A stretch of 64,000 nucleotides of DNA from Pseudoscleropodium purum (GCA_963969395.1 OZ017802.1:8124501-8188500); one strand, 5' to 3'. Positions 50,201-63,359 are shown, counted from the stretch's first letter. Notes: generated by a model from the sequence alone, not told the origin. Program-made: numbers and translations.

Positions 50201-51714
50201 TAAATAAAAGGGAAGATTTAGGCCTTGCATTAAAATTATTTTAAAACAATTTTTTGCCGTAAATACCTTGAGAACTTTAGAAGTTGAAAACAAAAATACA
50301 AATGAAATACACACAATATTGTACAATTTGAATTCTAAGATATAGATCTTCCAATTCCAAATACTTATAGAAATTTTGGAATTTTTTAAAGTGGAGTACA
50401 AAACAAATTTGTTAGATTTCATTTGTTTAGTTCAAATTAAATATTAAAAGTAGATATTATAAAAGTTCCAATCAAATTTGATAAGGCATATCTACATTTT
50501 GGATGTTACAATTAATGTTGATCCTTTTACGTTTTTTATGCAATCCACGACTTGTATTTGATTAGTTTTCACCAATAATAATTTTGGTTTCTATTTGTTA
50601 AGAGAAAATTGTTGATTACATCAATACCATAGAACTTTTTATTATAATTAAAAATATATTTAATAAACTAAATAAACTTCAACTTCAATGAATATATTGT
50701 TTAAATTCAAACAAAATCCAAAAAAATTAATAGAACAAACTCCAAATATCTCTTATATTAAATTTTATGTTTTTCCTAACTACATATAATAAAGTCATAT
50801 TTAAGTTAAGTCTAAAAGACTGTATTCTGTTTTAAATTATTTCATATTATAATATAAAACTTGTAGTATATAAAGGTAAATATGGATGGTTTTCTTTTAA
50901 TAAAACTCAAAGACGTATATAACTTTGGAGATTGCTATAATGCACATAAATGGGAAATGACCCTTCTACACAAGGTAAGCTTATCTATTGTGTCCACATG
51001 ACTATTATTACCATTCTACAGTGACCTCCTTAACAATAAGACCATCGAGAAAAACATTGTAACCATCTCATGTGAATAAAATGAACATTATAGATTCGAT
51101 TGTTATTGGTATTAAGGATGACTAATAGGTACTTTTGGACATAAATATAGATCAATTGAAAAATTCATCATCAAGTCATACTTTGTTAAGAAAATATGAG
51201 TTCACTTTCTATTAATTTGTAAGGTTTTTTTGCTTATGCTAAAAAAACCAATTTGCATCGACTTTCTAAGAATCTATATTAAAAAAGCAAAGACAACAAA
51301 GTGGCTTATATCACCTATATAATCCTAAAAACTTGAGAAATTTAAAGAGTTTATAATTAACCATCGATTTAATTTCTAGAATGACCTAACATGATGCCCA
51401 TTGTTTATATTTTATATTTTGATTCAAAATTGCTTTCATCATTATTATCAATAATTTGGATTTTAAATATGCAAGATGGAATAGACAAAAATAATCTTAC
51501 CTCCTTCCCTAAATAAATATCATAGTTTTTGTTTTTCATATAACAAATTAAATGTATGAAGTGTTTTATTTAGCTTTGGATAGTTAAATCAAAATAATCT
51601 CCAAAGGGTCAAGGCATATTTCAAGGCAAAAATTGTGAAGAACATTCATTTTTTAGGATAGTCGGAAAAATATATGCCATATTTAACTACATGTAGAGTT
51701 TTGAAAGTCTAGAA
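47300..51714. other. Unassigned; slightly GC-richer 47340-48080
   Basis: No gene recognised. 47340-48080 is less AT-rich than its flanks; 48080-51714 is strongly AT-rich. Confidence 0.35.
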
Positions 51715-52644
51715 TTAACCCCTAAATTCCTATTGTTCCCTCGGGGGACAAATCAGATTATGGGCAGGTTCCTGTGACTTCAATTTTTAGTGAATTGTTT
51801 TGAAACTTTTACATAAGATAGAAAAACTAGTTATCTACGTGTAAATATAATTTTTACTTCAATTGGTGCCTGGAAGCAAAAGTTATACCACAAAAAGCCT
51901 GAAACTAAACTCGACGGGCAATACAAAGAAAAATCACAAAAAATCAAAATAAATTTTAATTTTTTTTTCCTCTGAAATGTTTCATTTTTGTTAGATGTGA
52001 AGCTTTGATTCGTTCTATTTGGACTAATAATGAGAAAGTTAAAGACAATCTTGTTTTTCAGACAATTTCAACATCTTTTTGAAAAAATAACTTTTAGGAT
52101 TCATTTCTGAATGCAATTTTCATAATTTTTCACAATTTTTTTTGAGAATGTTGTGTTTGCTTACTAAAACAATCTCACCATTGGGATAATTTTCTTTCAA
52201 TCCCATCTTAGAGTTATTAATGATTTAGTTATTTTTCCAATTTTAAACCTACTTCTACTTAGCATTTTTTTAGAGAATGAAAATCAAGTCTTGTTTTTTT
52301 CTAAAAAAAATTCCTAAACTTTCAACTCAATTCTTCAATATAAATTTTTTTAAATTCAAATTCTATAGTGAAAAAAAATTTCACAATTTGCGGTCAAAGT
52401 CATCTGAAATTGCAAGTCAATGTTCAAAAAAACTTTTTTTTTCAACTTTGAATGCTAATATCTTCCAATCTATACGATCAAACTTCATGAAATTCTTACC
52501 ACATAAGCTAAGACAAGTGAAGTACAGGATCCTATGGTTAGATTCTAAAAAAATGTTTCTTTCTTGGATGAGTATAGTAAAAATGTCAGTTTTGACTTTT
52601 GAGTGTTTTTGACAAAAAAACGGCCTTAGGACTTTAGGGGTTAA
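51715..52644 (-). mobile_element. TTAA-ended MITE, full length, reverse orientation
   Basis: 930 bp, TTAACCCCTAAATTCC to GGACTTTAGGGGTTAA. Against 36303-37236 it runs in reverse complement: landmarks TACAGGATCCTATGGTTAGA (52505-52540 region) and GATTATGGGCAGG near the left end. Edges are TTAA at 51715-51718 and 52641-52644. Confidence 0.85.
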
Positions 52645-54091
52645 TAATGGTCATCAAGAGACAATGCATTGAAAATGCAAAACATTGAGAGAGATATATG
52701 CAAAAAGATTTAGAGATTTATACAAACATTTTATTATCCCAAGATCTCTGGATGTTTTGTCTAGAATTCATTAAATAGTCTAGAAGTAATTAAATGTGGC
52801 ATATATGAAAAAAAAATTCTTCATAATTCAACCGTACTCATTTGACCTAAACTAATTTAGGAATGAATAGAAAAAATTCAAAAACTTTTGAACACATGGA
52901 TTAAAATATTATGAGAATATTTTTTGACCTTGCCGGACAAGGTTAATAGACTTTAATTCCTCCTAGAATGAGATTCACACTATACATGAGTTTTTTTTAC
53001 AATAGCATTTTGTATCATGTAAATTACATACTTGCCAAATTTCAAAATTATAGGAAGAATTTTGTACATGTTGTTTAAATCTCTCCAAGCTCTTCCAAAT
53101 ATTCAGAGCAACATAACTTTTGATCCAAGCACCCAATTAAAAAAATTACATTTCCTCTAGGGGAAGGTACATATTTACACTATATCAAAATTAACTTTAT
53201 AGGAACCTTCTTGAGATTTTTTGCATACCTTGAACAAACATTTAGTCCTTTAGGGGTTAAACAATGTGTGCATTAAAATGAAAATAACTAGATAGTTGGC
53301 TAACACTCCCTTGTTGCTAATGCTCCCTTGTTGATCATTAGGCTTTTAAACTCTTGAAAGCCTAGTGAAATCATTTTGTTGTTCTTATTCAACTTTGGGC
53401 AAGGGCAATATTTTATCGTGGAAAAAACTTATTTCAAAATTTTAACTTTTGTACACAAACTATATGTTTTTTTTTCTAATTTTACATTTGAATTTGAGAT
53501 CACAAGGGTAATAAATTTTTTAAAGAAATTAGAGTAAAGCATTCAATATTTGCCTATACAAAATAGTGAAATTAGATTGCCTTACCTAAGATTAATTACC
53601 TCATGGATCAATGCTTGTACACATGGAAGTGCATATAGCTCTAAAAATCAAGCCTTGAACTGGTGTACTAATCAATGCCATACACATGGCTTTGGATTGA
53701 ATGCATCATTGTACAATAGTAGCGAATATTAATATAGTTTGAATTGTTGAGAAATTAGTGTGGAAAAAGCTAATTTCACTATTTTGTATAGTGTTGGAAT
53801 CATTAAATCTTGTGACTTTTTTTACAAGTCAACTGAAACAACAAATTTGAAAAACTATAGAAATTTTCAAATTTCTAAATAGAGTTTATATCTTTGATGA
53901 ATATTTGAAGTTAAATCTTCAAATTTAATTCCAATAAATCTATAATTTTCAAAAAAATTGTTGACTTTGTAGATACTTTCTACTCTTAATGCCTAACACT
54001 GTCTTTTTTGATGTGAATTATGCCAAAACTATAAAACTTATAATTTATAACACTTTTGAGCTTTGTCCAAAGTCCTTGGGGTCTTTAGAGG
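52645..54091. other. AT-rich sequence with a possible degenerate MITE
   Basis: 52953-53260 may be a shortened TTAA-ended element (TTAATTCCTCCTAG left, GTCCTTTAGGGGTTAA right). No gene is seen. Confidence 0.35.
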
Positions 54092-54590
54092 TTAATTCCT
54101 AAATTTTAATACTTGTAGTGTGTTTTATGCAAATCCATTCCAAAACTACCATCTCAAATGTAAAGTGTGAAATGATTTTTTAAAATATTATTGCATATCC
54201 AATTGTAAGATCTTGCACTAGACATTATGAGAATGTGTAACTAAATTTTCAAAAACTTTAAACTTGTAGATTGCAATCTTTTTGCATTCACAGTGGAAAA
54301 AAACACCTAATTTGCATGTTTTTAGTTCAAAATTTACTTGATGAGAAGTTTTTAGTTTTTTTAAATGATTTTTTTATATTCTTCTTTGCTACTTGGGCTC
54401 AACTAATTTTACTTTGAGTGTCATAACTTTTTCTTCATACCAATGATTGAAATAAAAATTATACTTTCGTAAAGTCAATCTATTTTCTATTTTTAAATTA
54501 AAATTAAATCATGCCAAAAATTGAGATCACATGTACGTGTCCAATCTTTCATTTTTCCATGAAGGGGACAATGGTCTTGTGGAGGTTTAA
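54092..54590 (+). mobile_element. Diverged TTAA-ended MITE between two other ends
   Basis: Starts TTAATTCCTAAATTTTAATA and ends GGTCTTGTGGAGGTTTAA. The sequence before it ends GGGGTCTTTAGAGGTTAA (another element's right-type end) and the sequence after begins TTAACCCCTTAAGG (another left-type end). Three element ends share their TTAA sites here. Confidence 0.45.
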
Positions 54591-55155
54591 CCCCTTAAGG
54601 TTATAGGGTATTCCAAATTTCTAAAATTGTAAAGATGTGTTATAAAATGTATTTTAGAATAATAATTTTATGATGACCTTCAAACAATTGTTGTATAATA
54701 TGATTCATAGATCATATCCATATGGTTAGATCAACTAGTAACAAACCAATATTTTTCAATAAAATTTGAAGCCAAAAATTGAAAATTCCTTCTAAAATCA
54801 AACGTAGATTGAATATTTGTAATTTTCACAAGAATTTTTTTTCCTTGGAGTTCAAATTGTTCAGTTCTAATTATAGTAATTTTTGGAAATTTTAAATTAT
54901 TTATTTTATTCAAATCGTTCTTAAAGGGTCATTTTTTGAATTGAAAAAATGACTTTTTGAGGCAAGATCTACCATTTCTTATTGAATAATATAATATTTG
55001 TTGAGCAAAGTATTTAGAATCTATATTGTACAAATGTCAAAGAACTAATACAAGAATAATCAATGCATGAAGAAATGCAGTTTTGTATGCTTGAAATGTA
55101 TTTGCATTCATTCATTGTTCAAAATTTGAAGGCCTCATCCTTTGGGGGTTCACCT

Positions 55156-55860
55156 TTAACTCCTAAAGCCCCAAGGTTATGGAAACTTACAAATGTATTT
55201 AAGTATATTTTTGTCTACATTAAAAAATTTGGTTCATTCTACTTAAATCATTGATGGAAAAATTATGGAGCTTCTTGTTTTGCATGCATTCATGGCATCT
55301 TCTCAAAAAAAGAATTTATTAGATTTGTTTTTTAAGCTTAATTTTCACAATTAAGAAAAATTACTTATGGTGCATTTTGTTTGTTAGAAAAAACTCACCG
55401 TTGAGATTAGTGTGTTTCAATTCTTAGTGCTATCAATAATTTAGTTTTTGCATCTATCTTGTACCTACTAACCTCACTACTAACTTAACAATTTTTTTAA
55501 AGGATGAAAATCAAGTTTTTCTTTTAGAATTTTTAATCCTAGATTCCCAACTCAATTCTTTAACACTAATCTTTTAAATTCAAAATATACATTGCAAAAA
55601 TGTAAAGTTCAAAAGATTCAAAGTCTTATAATCTTGTCATGTAAGTTGCAAATTAAAAAAGTTTATTTTCTTCACTTTAAACACTCATATCTTGCAAACC
55701 ACAAGATCAAAGTTTTTGAAATTTCTTCCAGACATTCTCACACTAATCTTGTGTAATTTCCTACAATTGGATATGCAAAAGGGAAAAAAGTTGTGTAATT
55801 TTTTGCTCTTTGCAATACAATAGTCTACTCTAAAGTGCCTATGCTCTAAAAGCAATCATG
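55156..55860 (-). mobile_element. Diverged TTAA-ended MITE, reverse orientation
   Basis: Left end TTAACTCCTAAAGCCC. 55250-55800 matches 52080-52570 (TTAGTTTTTGCAT, GATGAAAATCAAGTTT, CCAACTCAATTCTT, CATATCTTGCAA). The right end is too eroded to place; 55860 is an estimate. Confidence 0.5.
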
Positions 55861-55960
55861 ACACATAGATACATTTTGCTTTTTTCAATGTACCAACAGT
55901 TCTACCATTTCTTTTTGGTTCTCTTGGGAATAAACTCCAGATTTCTAAAAGAAAATGTAC

Positions 55961-57313
55961 CAAAGATGTACATTTGAGGAGGTTGTCGCTTTTAATGATC
56001 ATTGTGTTTTAACTTCAGAAATTCATAACTAATTCCATGAAGGTCCAAAAAATATGAAACAACTTGGGTTAGATGTCAATTCCATTTTTCTTCCTCCCAA
56101 TATTTGCTGAAACTTGTTTCAAGGAGTTTAGCTTCCCCGAAAAGGAAATCAGCTCGTAAATGGTCGCTTTGAGAGCAGACTTCCCGTAGAACGTCAGTTG
56201 GAGTGTTTTTTTGACACACGAAAGGCTGTGTCGTGGTTCCCCATCCAGCCAGGGGTTAAGGACTTGAGGACTAAATCTCATGCACTTTATTGCAATTTGA
56301 CACCTATTTGGAGACGGAGGGAGTACCGTCCTTGCAAGTGAGATCAGTTCCATTTTTATAATGCATTAGTGGAATTTCAAATCCCTTTCAAAACATATAA
56401 ATATGCATTTCCAGTATAAACAATTGCCAACCGACTTCGTCCTTTCCTTTTCCCTCACTAAACAAGTGGGAAGTTTGACCATCTGCATTCTGCAAGACTG
56501 CCAATGTAGGTCTTCACGCCAGGGCCTGCCTGACCTATAATGTGCTTGGTACATGATCCTGGTCAGGTACTGCAGTCGTCCTGTGCACAGAAATTGATGA
56601 GTCAACTAAGCTTATATAAGCTGCTCTTGCAGTCGACCCAGTCCCGCAGTCTTGCAGAAAGAAAGTTTTTTTTAATTTCCTATTATCATAAAGTAGTGAG
56701 CTTGAGGCAGGTAGGGAAGCGTGTGGGCAAGGTTCAATCTGCATTTATCGTAAGCAAGTTCACACCTGGCGGCCTCTCCCCACGTCCATGCACAACCTGC
56801 ACTGCAGCAGTGACTGCGTTTGTTCTGGACAAAAATTCGATCAACAAGTGAAGGAAACAGTATGTTAGTAAGCTCAGCAGAGTGAGGTTGAATGACGGAG
56901 CTGCAGTCGCCTCGCAGTGAGCAGTCTCCTCTGACTCACTTAACTTACTTACAACTGCAGGAGTGAGTGAGTGAGTGCTCAAGTGCATTATCAGTGGGAA
57001 CTGTGGAAGGCGGGCAGGGGTGGAGCTGGCACTCATGGACTGAGGAGGAAGAAGGGAAGGTGGGTGCCCCCCGAGACCGCCACTCAGGTAGGAGGTCCAC
57101 AAAGCAATCATTTAAGCACTGGAACTGAATTTTGGGGAGGTAAAACATCTTGAAATATTTTTCAATAAATTTTCCTTGAAAGACAAGAAGAAATGGCATG
57201 TGGCCGAAGTTGTTTCATTTTTTTTGGAGCATTATGGAATTAGTTATGAAATTTTGAAGCTAAAGTGGCATAAGGCTGTAAAAGCGACCACCCCCTAAAA
57301 TGTACACCATTTG
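55961..57313. mobile_element. Element with ~190-bp inverted arms and GC-richer cargo
   Basis: Left arm 55961-56150 and right arm 57121-57313 align in inverted orientation for most of their length. Shared blocks are GTACATTT, GGTCGCTTTTA or TGTCGCTTTTA, TTCATAACTAATTCCAT, TCCAAAAAA-ATGAAACAACTT and a final TTTAGCTTCCCC or TTTACCTCCCC. Long arms are typical of Mutator-like and foldback elements. The interior (56160-57110) is distinctly GC-richer, with a palindromic AGCTTATATAAGCT (56609-56622) that contains a TATA-box-like word. Open frames in the interior (56540-56851 plus; 56734-57111 minus) are unrecognised. No 9-bp duplication was found. Confidence 0.65.
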
Positions 57314-58399
57314 TACATTTGGGTACATTGAAATAATTAAAATGTACCTCTGTGTCATGTTCGGTTCAAAATGCCTACTCGCAGTTTGAGCCTCCTACTT
57401 GATTGGCAATTGTCTCTAGTTACTACTATTATTAGATTGGCCTAATTTTCATTAATTTTCTTATTGGCAACTCAAAGGAGGGTGCAATGCATTAAAGAAT
57501 GTGACATTTGAATATTGTATGCAAATGTTACAAAGGTGCAAAGTTTGGTACTTAAATAGCATCTCCCACATAGGTATGAAATTGGTTTCGAAGATGTACA
57601 TAGAGTGAAGATAGTGGTTTAGGATTAGTGGCTCATTTGGAGGTGCCTACCTTAACCCTTATAAGACATTGTAAGCCCAATGGGCATTTTGAAAATCAAA
57701 TATTGAATTTTCACATAGTTCTTGTTTCAAAATTGTTAAAAAGAAAAAGAAAAGTAAAGCTTCTTGATGGACCTAGTATCTCATTCCCATGTGTTTATAG
57801 CTACGGTTGGTCAAAGGGAGGAGCTCATGGTAGTAGTAGTGAAGCTCCAAAGGTACTCCCATGAAGAGCATAAAGATTTCGTGAGTGATCCTTGATCTGC
57901 TAAGGCAAAGAGAAAAACAAAATTTCCCAATATGTATTTGTATGTTTATACAAAGTGGTCATTTGTTTTTCTTTCAAAAAGTCTAACAATTGGATCAAAT
58001 TTAGGTGGGATTGTCAAGGTTGCTTTTTAGAGCTTTGATATCAAAAACCTACTTCGGAAATTGGCTTGCTATAGGATGATTATTATATGCTAAATTTCTT
58101 TGTGAGAAACTAGAGCATGTACCAATTGAACTACAACAGCCAAAGAGGTGGAGCATAAGTTGGAAAACTAGAATAGGATGCCATCGAATCAAAATTGGTA
58201 GCTATAATCACCAACATGGGTAGGCACACAAAGGTCAATCCAACCATTGCAACCCTATGTGAGGCACTATTGGAAGGTTATATTAGCTTTAGCTAGCTTT
58301 CTCATTTGTAATACAATGTTAGAGGTCAAAGTGAACCAAGAGGTTGTGAGAAAGGAGACTAAGAGACTCTAGAGACATGCCATTGTAGTGTACTTTGTA
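57314..58399. other. Repeat 57410-57640, otherwise unassigned
   Basis: 57410-57640 is the partner of 38210-38460. The rest has no recognised gene and may include the eroded start of the LINE. Confidence 0.4.
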
Positions 58400-58479
58400 T
58401 AAAGCTGACAAAGTCCAACAATTCTAGCATAGTAGATCGTGCCAATCCACATAGAGGTTGGAGAATGGGTAGGCATACA

Positions 58480-59085
58480 AAGAGATCTTGACAAAAGGTT
58501 CTTCCAAGTGTTAACAAGGTAGATCAAAAACATGCAAAACATCCTCATGTTTATTCCTCATCACTCTAAGTTGGAGACATGCATCTTAAAAGTGTGGACA
58601 TTAGACTTCAATGCCAATCACATGATTTGATTGAGGGTTCCTATATGGGTTATGTTTAGGGGAGTCCTAGGAGAATTCATAGGTGTGGCTAAAAGATAGT
58701 GACCGGCTTAGGGGAACTTCTTGGCAATGATAAATAGAATCTTGCTATGGCAAGATAAAGATTATGTATAGCACTCCAAAAAGGTCAAAGGTGGAAAATA
58801 CAATTATACATTAGAAACAAGTCAAACACAAAGGAAAGGTTGGTGATTGTAGTTGATTACAACGACCTACCAATTTGGTGCTATTTATATAATTCTACCA
58901 ATCATTTTATTAAGGAATGTGTAAGTTCAAGGCAAAAAACAAGCAACATGGAGGTTGGAGCAAATTGAAATGTTGTTGAGAAGGGATCCAAAGAAGGTAA
59001 TATTGTCACAACAAAAAAGGGTGGGGTAGAATAAAAAAACAACGCCCTTCTTTTGCCCCCCCCCCCCCCCCCCCCCCCTTGAATG
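58480..59085 (+). pseudogene. LINE ORF1 remnant with altered zinc knuckle
   Basis: Broken frames give PIWVMFRGVLGEFIGVAK (about 58640-58695) and VDYNDLPIWC, then a knuckle at 58879-58920 reading CYLYNSTNHFIKEC. A CCHC knuckle needs C-x2-C-x4-H-x4-C; here the second Cys is Tyr. ORF1 proteins bind the element RNA. Confidence 0.65.
59056..59078. repeat. Poly-C tract
   Basis: 23 consecutive C. Confidence 0.97.
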
Positions 59086-59822
59086 GACAAAGCTTGACAA
59101 TTTATTGGAAACTATTGCAAGGTCTAAAATCTCCTTTCAAATAGAGAGTCAAGGCCCAATGCATAAGGAGAAAGGAGAAATAGTTAGGTCTTTTATGACC
59201 ATTGATTGTCACATCTAGAAGGGGCAAGCAAGCCTAGTGGAAAAAACACACTTAGTAAAAGGGGTCAGGAAGATAATTAGCACAAGGCATTATGCAACGT
59301 AAGTCAAGAAAAATGGAAAAGAGTTGGGGCAAATTCCAAACATGACCATCCAATTAGTGAAAGGGAGCAAGTTAGTGAACTCTAAAACCAATGAATATAG
59401 AATGAGAGCAAAGACAAACATGTTGGATACTAGAGTAGACAAAACACTATGATTAGGCTTCATAAGGGAGAGAGATAAGTATTGATGTAGGTAGAAAAAT
59501 AACAAACATCTGCCACGAGCCCGCTATTCATAAACAACAAATACAAATAACAATTGAGGATCCGAAAGAAAGGAAAGATACCAAAATGGTACTAGTTGAG
59601 GCTCATCAACAAATTGGCACATTTGGAATACATGGGCAGATTTAGATGGATTCATTGAGATAACTTGTTTCCAACTTGGTGTCTCGTATTGGAAACAATG
59701 GAAATCCAACAGCTCTTGAACTATGGAATGAGAATAGACCTTTGGATCTAAATAACTCAATAGCAATCTCAACATCAATTATGCACACAACAAGTGTCCA
59801 TGAAGCGTCGCAAGTGTACCTT

Positions 59823-59975
59823 CACTATAAAAAAAAGAAGTGTATAAATGACTTGTTCACAATAACTATAACACAACAATGATTGCAAAATGGTTGTTTT
59901 GTAGTCATTATGGACAAAAAATGACTATTACAGTCATTGTAGACAAGTCATTTATACACTTTTTTTTCTGTAGTG
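59823..59975. mobile_element. CACTA-type MITE
   Basis: 153 bp. Starts CACTATAAAAAAAAGAAG and ends, in reverse complement, CACTACAGAAAAAAAAGTG; arms extend about 33 nt to a shared GTGTATAAATGACTTGT. CTT flanks both sides (59820-59822 and 59976-59978), the 3-bp duplication expected of CACTA (En/Spm) elements. It is inserted in the LINE. Confidence 0.85.
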
Positions 59976-60329
59976 CTTCCACTACTATCGAAAGCATTGG
60001 TGCCCTTAAAAGAACAATGTTAGAATGAAGTTCTCATTGTCTACATTGTAGTAGCAAAAAAAATTCCAATGGAGGTGCGGTATGAATTTTTTGAATGGCT
60101 AAGACTCCAACAAAAAGGTGCTATTCACACGCTACAATCTAAAGGATTAAACCCTAGCTAGAAAAAACAAATACAAGAGGTGATGGAATCAACAAGGCAA
60201 CAATTTTTGACACTTCTCAACTAGAAGATGGATGTACCACGTAGAACATTGGAGGCAACAGCCTAAGGAACACAACACTCTTCCTAGACTTGTCAACTAC
60301 ATTATTTCCATTATGAAGGTACAAATACA

Positions 60330-60990
60330 AATGAAAAACTTTCAAGGACTTAACAACTCCTTGAAAATAGACATTGTTAAAAATTATTATAGACTATTGT
60401 TTAAAGAGTTAGATGTTCTCTATTTCCAAGAGCACCATCTGCAAGAGTCCAAACTAGAAGTATTTTCATGTAGATTTTGGATCCAAACATCATTTCTAGG
60501 CCAAGAAGTTGTTGTCGGCTCTAGATATGAAGTTGGAGATGAGTGTGCTAGGACAGACAAAGTACATATGTGATTTGTGCTACATATAATCCACTTGATC
60601 GTAGAAAAGGTGAATGAGCATAGCATGTCAAGCTTAGGGGAACATCATAAAGAGATATTTCAATACTAAACTTATATGCCTCTAATAGCATGAGAGTTAG
60701 ATGTGCGTTATGGGAAGAGCTTATTGTTTCCTTCCCTTAGGATTGTTGGTAATTCATGTGCGGAGATTGGAATTGTGCCAAAAGATAATAGGACAAATCA
60801 AATCTCAATGGAAGGATCATGTTTGCGAAAATGAGTTGGTTTTTTTCCTTCAAAGGTGCATTGAAGTTAATGAATTATTTTCTAGACTAAGGGTGAGCCA
60901 AATAGTTATGGGACAATCGACACCAAAGTGAACTAAGGTCATTGGCATAGTTGGATAAATGTTACACAATTCACTAGGAAGGGGCAAGTC
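60330..60990 (+). pseudogene. LINE ORF2 endonuclease region remnant
   Basis: LNNSLKIDIVKNYYRLL and LDVLYFQEHHLQESKLEVF (60340-60465) match the N-terminal APE-type endonuclease pattern (N.P.K...VK, then D-x-x-x-x-Q-E). CGDWN at 60759-60773 in another frame matches the G-D-x-N motif. The enzyme nicks target DNA to prime reverse transcription; this copy is frame-broken. Confidence 0.65.
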
Positions 60991-61839
60991 TTTTCCTAAT
61001 CATTGAATACTTGATAGAAGGCAATTGTAGGCATTTGGATCATCTTCCAATGATCCGTTTTGTTTAGCTCCTAGCCACTAGTCCAAGAAAATCCATGTAC
61101 AAAATGTCTAGTTATTACCTATAAAATCTAGAGGTAAATGCTACCAAATTTGGAATTAGTTTCCTAACTAGAAGTTTATAGGGAAAATCCATTGTGTAGT
61201 GAAATACTCTAAGTTCTTCTATGGAATGAAAGCAAAGGGAAAAAAAAAAAGCAAAAATTGAATTGAGGAGACAACTTCCAGCCTTACAAAAAGAGTTACA
61301 GGAAGATTTCCGAGAACATGACACATAGGAGAAGATTAGCGCCTTGGGAGATCAACTCTCAAGTTTTGAGAAATATGTAGAAGATGGACAAAGGATTAGA
61401 ACTAGAGTCAAGTGGATGAAAGTGGGAGATGCATATTCAGAAGAATTTTTCTAGGCGGCAAATGCGCATACTATAGCCTTGTACATTACTAAGCTAAAGG
61501 ATGTGTGGAATTATACAATCTAACAAGCCTAATCTTGAGGTAATTCGTTCTAGCTACTACATGAACCTTTACACAGTCCCAACTTGGTTGACAATAAACA
61601 AAGAAGCAATCTCCACAGTGTTTTGTGTTTTAGAAATAGACTTACGTTGGAGATGAAATTGTCATTTAGTAAATCAATTACAATGAAAGACTTGGATGTG
61701 ACAGTATAAGACTTCAACAATGACAAGTTTTTTGGATCTAATGGAGTCATTTCAAAGGACTTTTTAGAGTATTAGGATATAATATAGGTTGGTTATGGAG
61801 AAATGATCACATGAGTCATTGAAACACATTAACTACCAA

Positions 61840-62560
61840 AGAGAGTCACTAATAGTTTAATTACATTGTTGCACTAAGGAGATTTTCAAAGTAAATTTAC
61901 AAATTGGGGACCATCCATATTACTTAATAAAGCATATAAGTTGTTCGCAAAATCACTCTAGCTCATGCTACAACAGGTATTGATGGAGATTATTGACTTT
62001 GACTAATTGACATTTTTATCCATGAGATTTATTTTGGATAACATCTTCTTCACACATGAAACAATTGCATGGGCAGAACACACAAAGCAACCATTCATCT
62101 TCTTGAAACTTGATTTTTCCAAGGTTTGTGACATGGTAGAGTGATCATTCTTGTTTAGCGCTATGGAGAAACTTGGCATTCCTTCCAAGTTTGTCTCCAT
62201 GTCCAAGAAACTTTTCTAAGATACATAGGTGGCGGACAAGGTCAATGGCATACAATCTCTATAGTTTCCAATAGGAAGGGACATTAGGCAAGGTTGGTCA
62301 CTAGCCCCACATTTCTTCCTCATGGTGGCGGAGGCACTTAATGCTACTATAAAGGAGGGGGTGCTTCTAGGTTGGTTAAAGGGATTCAACTACTTGGAGG
62401 GACACGACAACAAGTAATTGCCTAATTTGTAGACAACACTTCTTTCACGCTTCAGAGTGAAGAAGGATCAATACTAGCAACAATGAAATTGCTTGATGTA
62501 TTTTGCAAGGCTTCCAAGTTGATCCTTAATTGGATGAAGTCATGTGGATAATGGAGCATA
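61840..62560 (+). pseudogene. LINE ORF2 reverse-transcriptase remnant
   Basis: Segments in order: LITLLH and NWGPSILLNKAYKLFAKSL (61855-61960), FILDNIFFTHETIAWAEH, FIFLKLDFSKVCDMVEWSF, IRQGWSLAPHFFLMVAEALN, then the YADD position at 62426-62437, which reads FVDN directly after a stop codon (62423-62425). The second catalytic Asp has become Asn. FTLQSEEGS and CKASKLILNWMKS follow. Confidence 0.8.
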
Positions 62561-63359
62561 TGTAAGAGGATAGCCCAACTTCAATGAATTCAACAACAAA
62601 ACATTTTGTGGGTTGATAGTGCCAATGTCAGTAAGCTTTTAGATTAATGTTTTGATAACAAACTTGTAGCTCAATGAGTGGACTAGTTCTTATATGACAT
62701 GATACTCAAGCAACTCCAATACTAGTGCTTAGTGAGAATTAACTCTACCACTAGGGCCATGATTGTGAATAGTGTTTTATTGTCCTCCACTCTATATTTC
62801 ACATCCATCTAAGGAAATTGTAAGGTAAGGATAAAAAAGTGATGTCATCGAGAAAAACTTTATGTAGTTAGGATCCCTACACCACGCCCACACAAAAGTG
62901 GAAACGATTCAATGTTGCCAATTAAAGGAGGAAAATGGAATTAAGATGATTAACCTACAAGATGCACTTACAACACTTATGACAAAGTGTATCATTAAAG
63001 CATATGAATTTGGGTTGTCTAATTTACACATTTTCCTATATCACCACCTTAGCAATTTCTAGCCATGTAAGGGTGGATGGTGGGTTCCTAGCATGGAATA
63101 CTTTATATTACCGCAATTCCAAGCTTATAAAGAATATATTTATATTAAATGAGACTTCATTGTTGACATAAAATATGGTTATTACATTAGATGTCAATAA
63201 AAATCTACAACTATAACACGAGTTTCTTATAGTAGATATATGGATTTGCCAACTACATGCATTTTAAGATCTAAGCTGATTGATACATGAGTCTTCAAGG
63301 ATTGGGCAATAATATGGGCCTTCTATTACATCGAGGCAACTTTAATTTTGCATAGGCTG

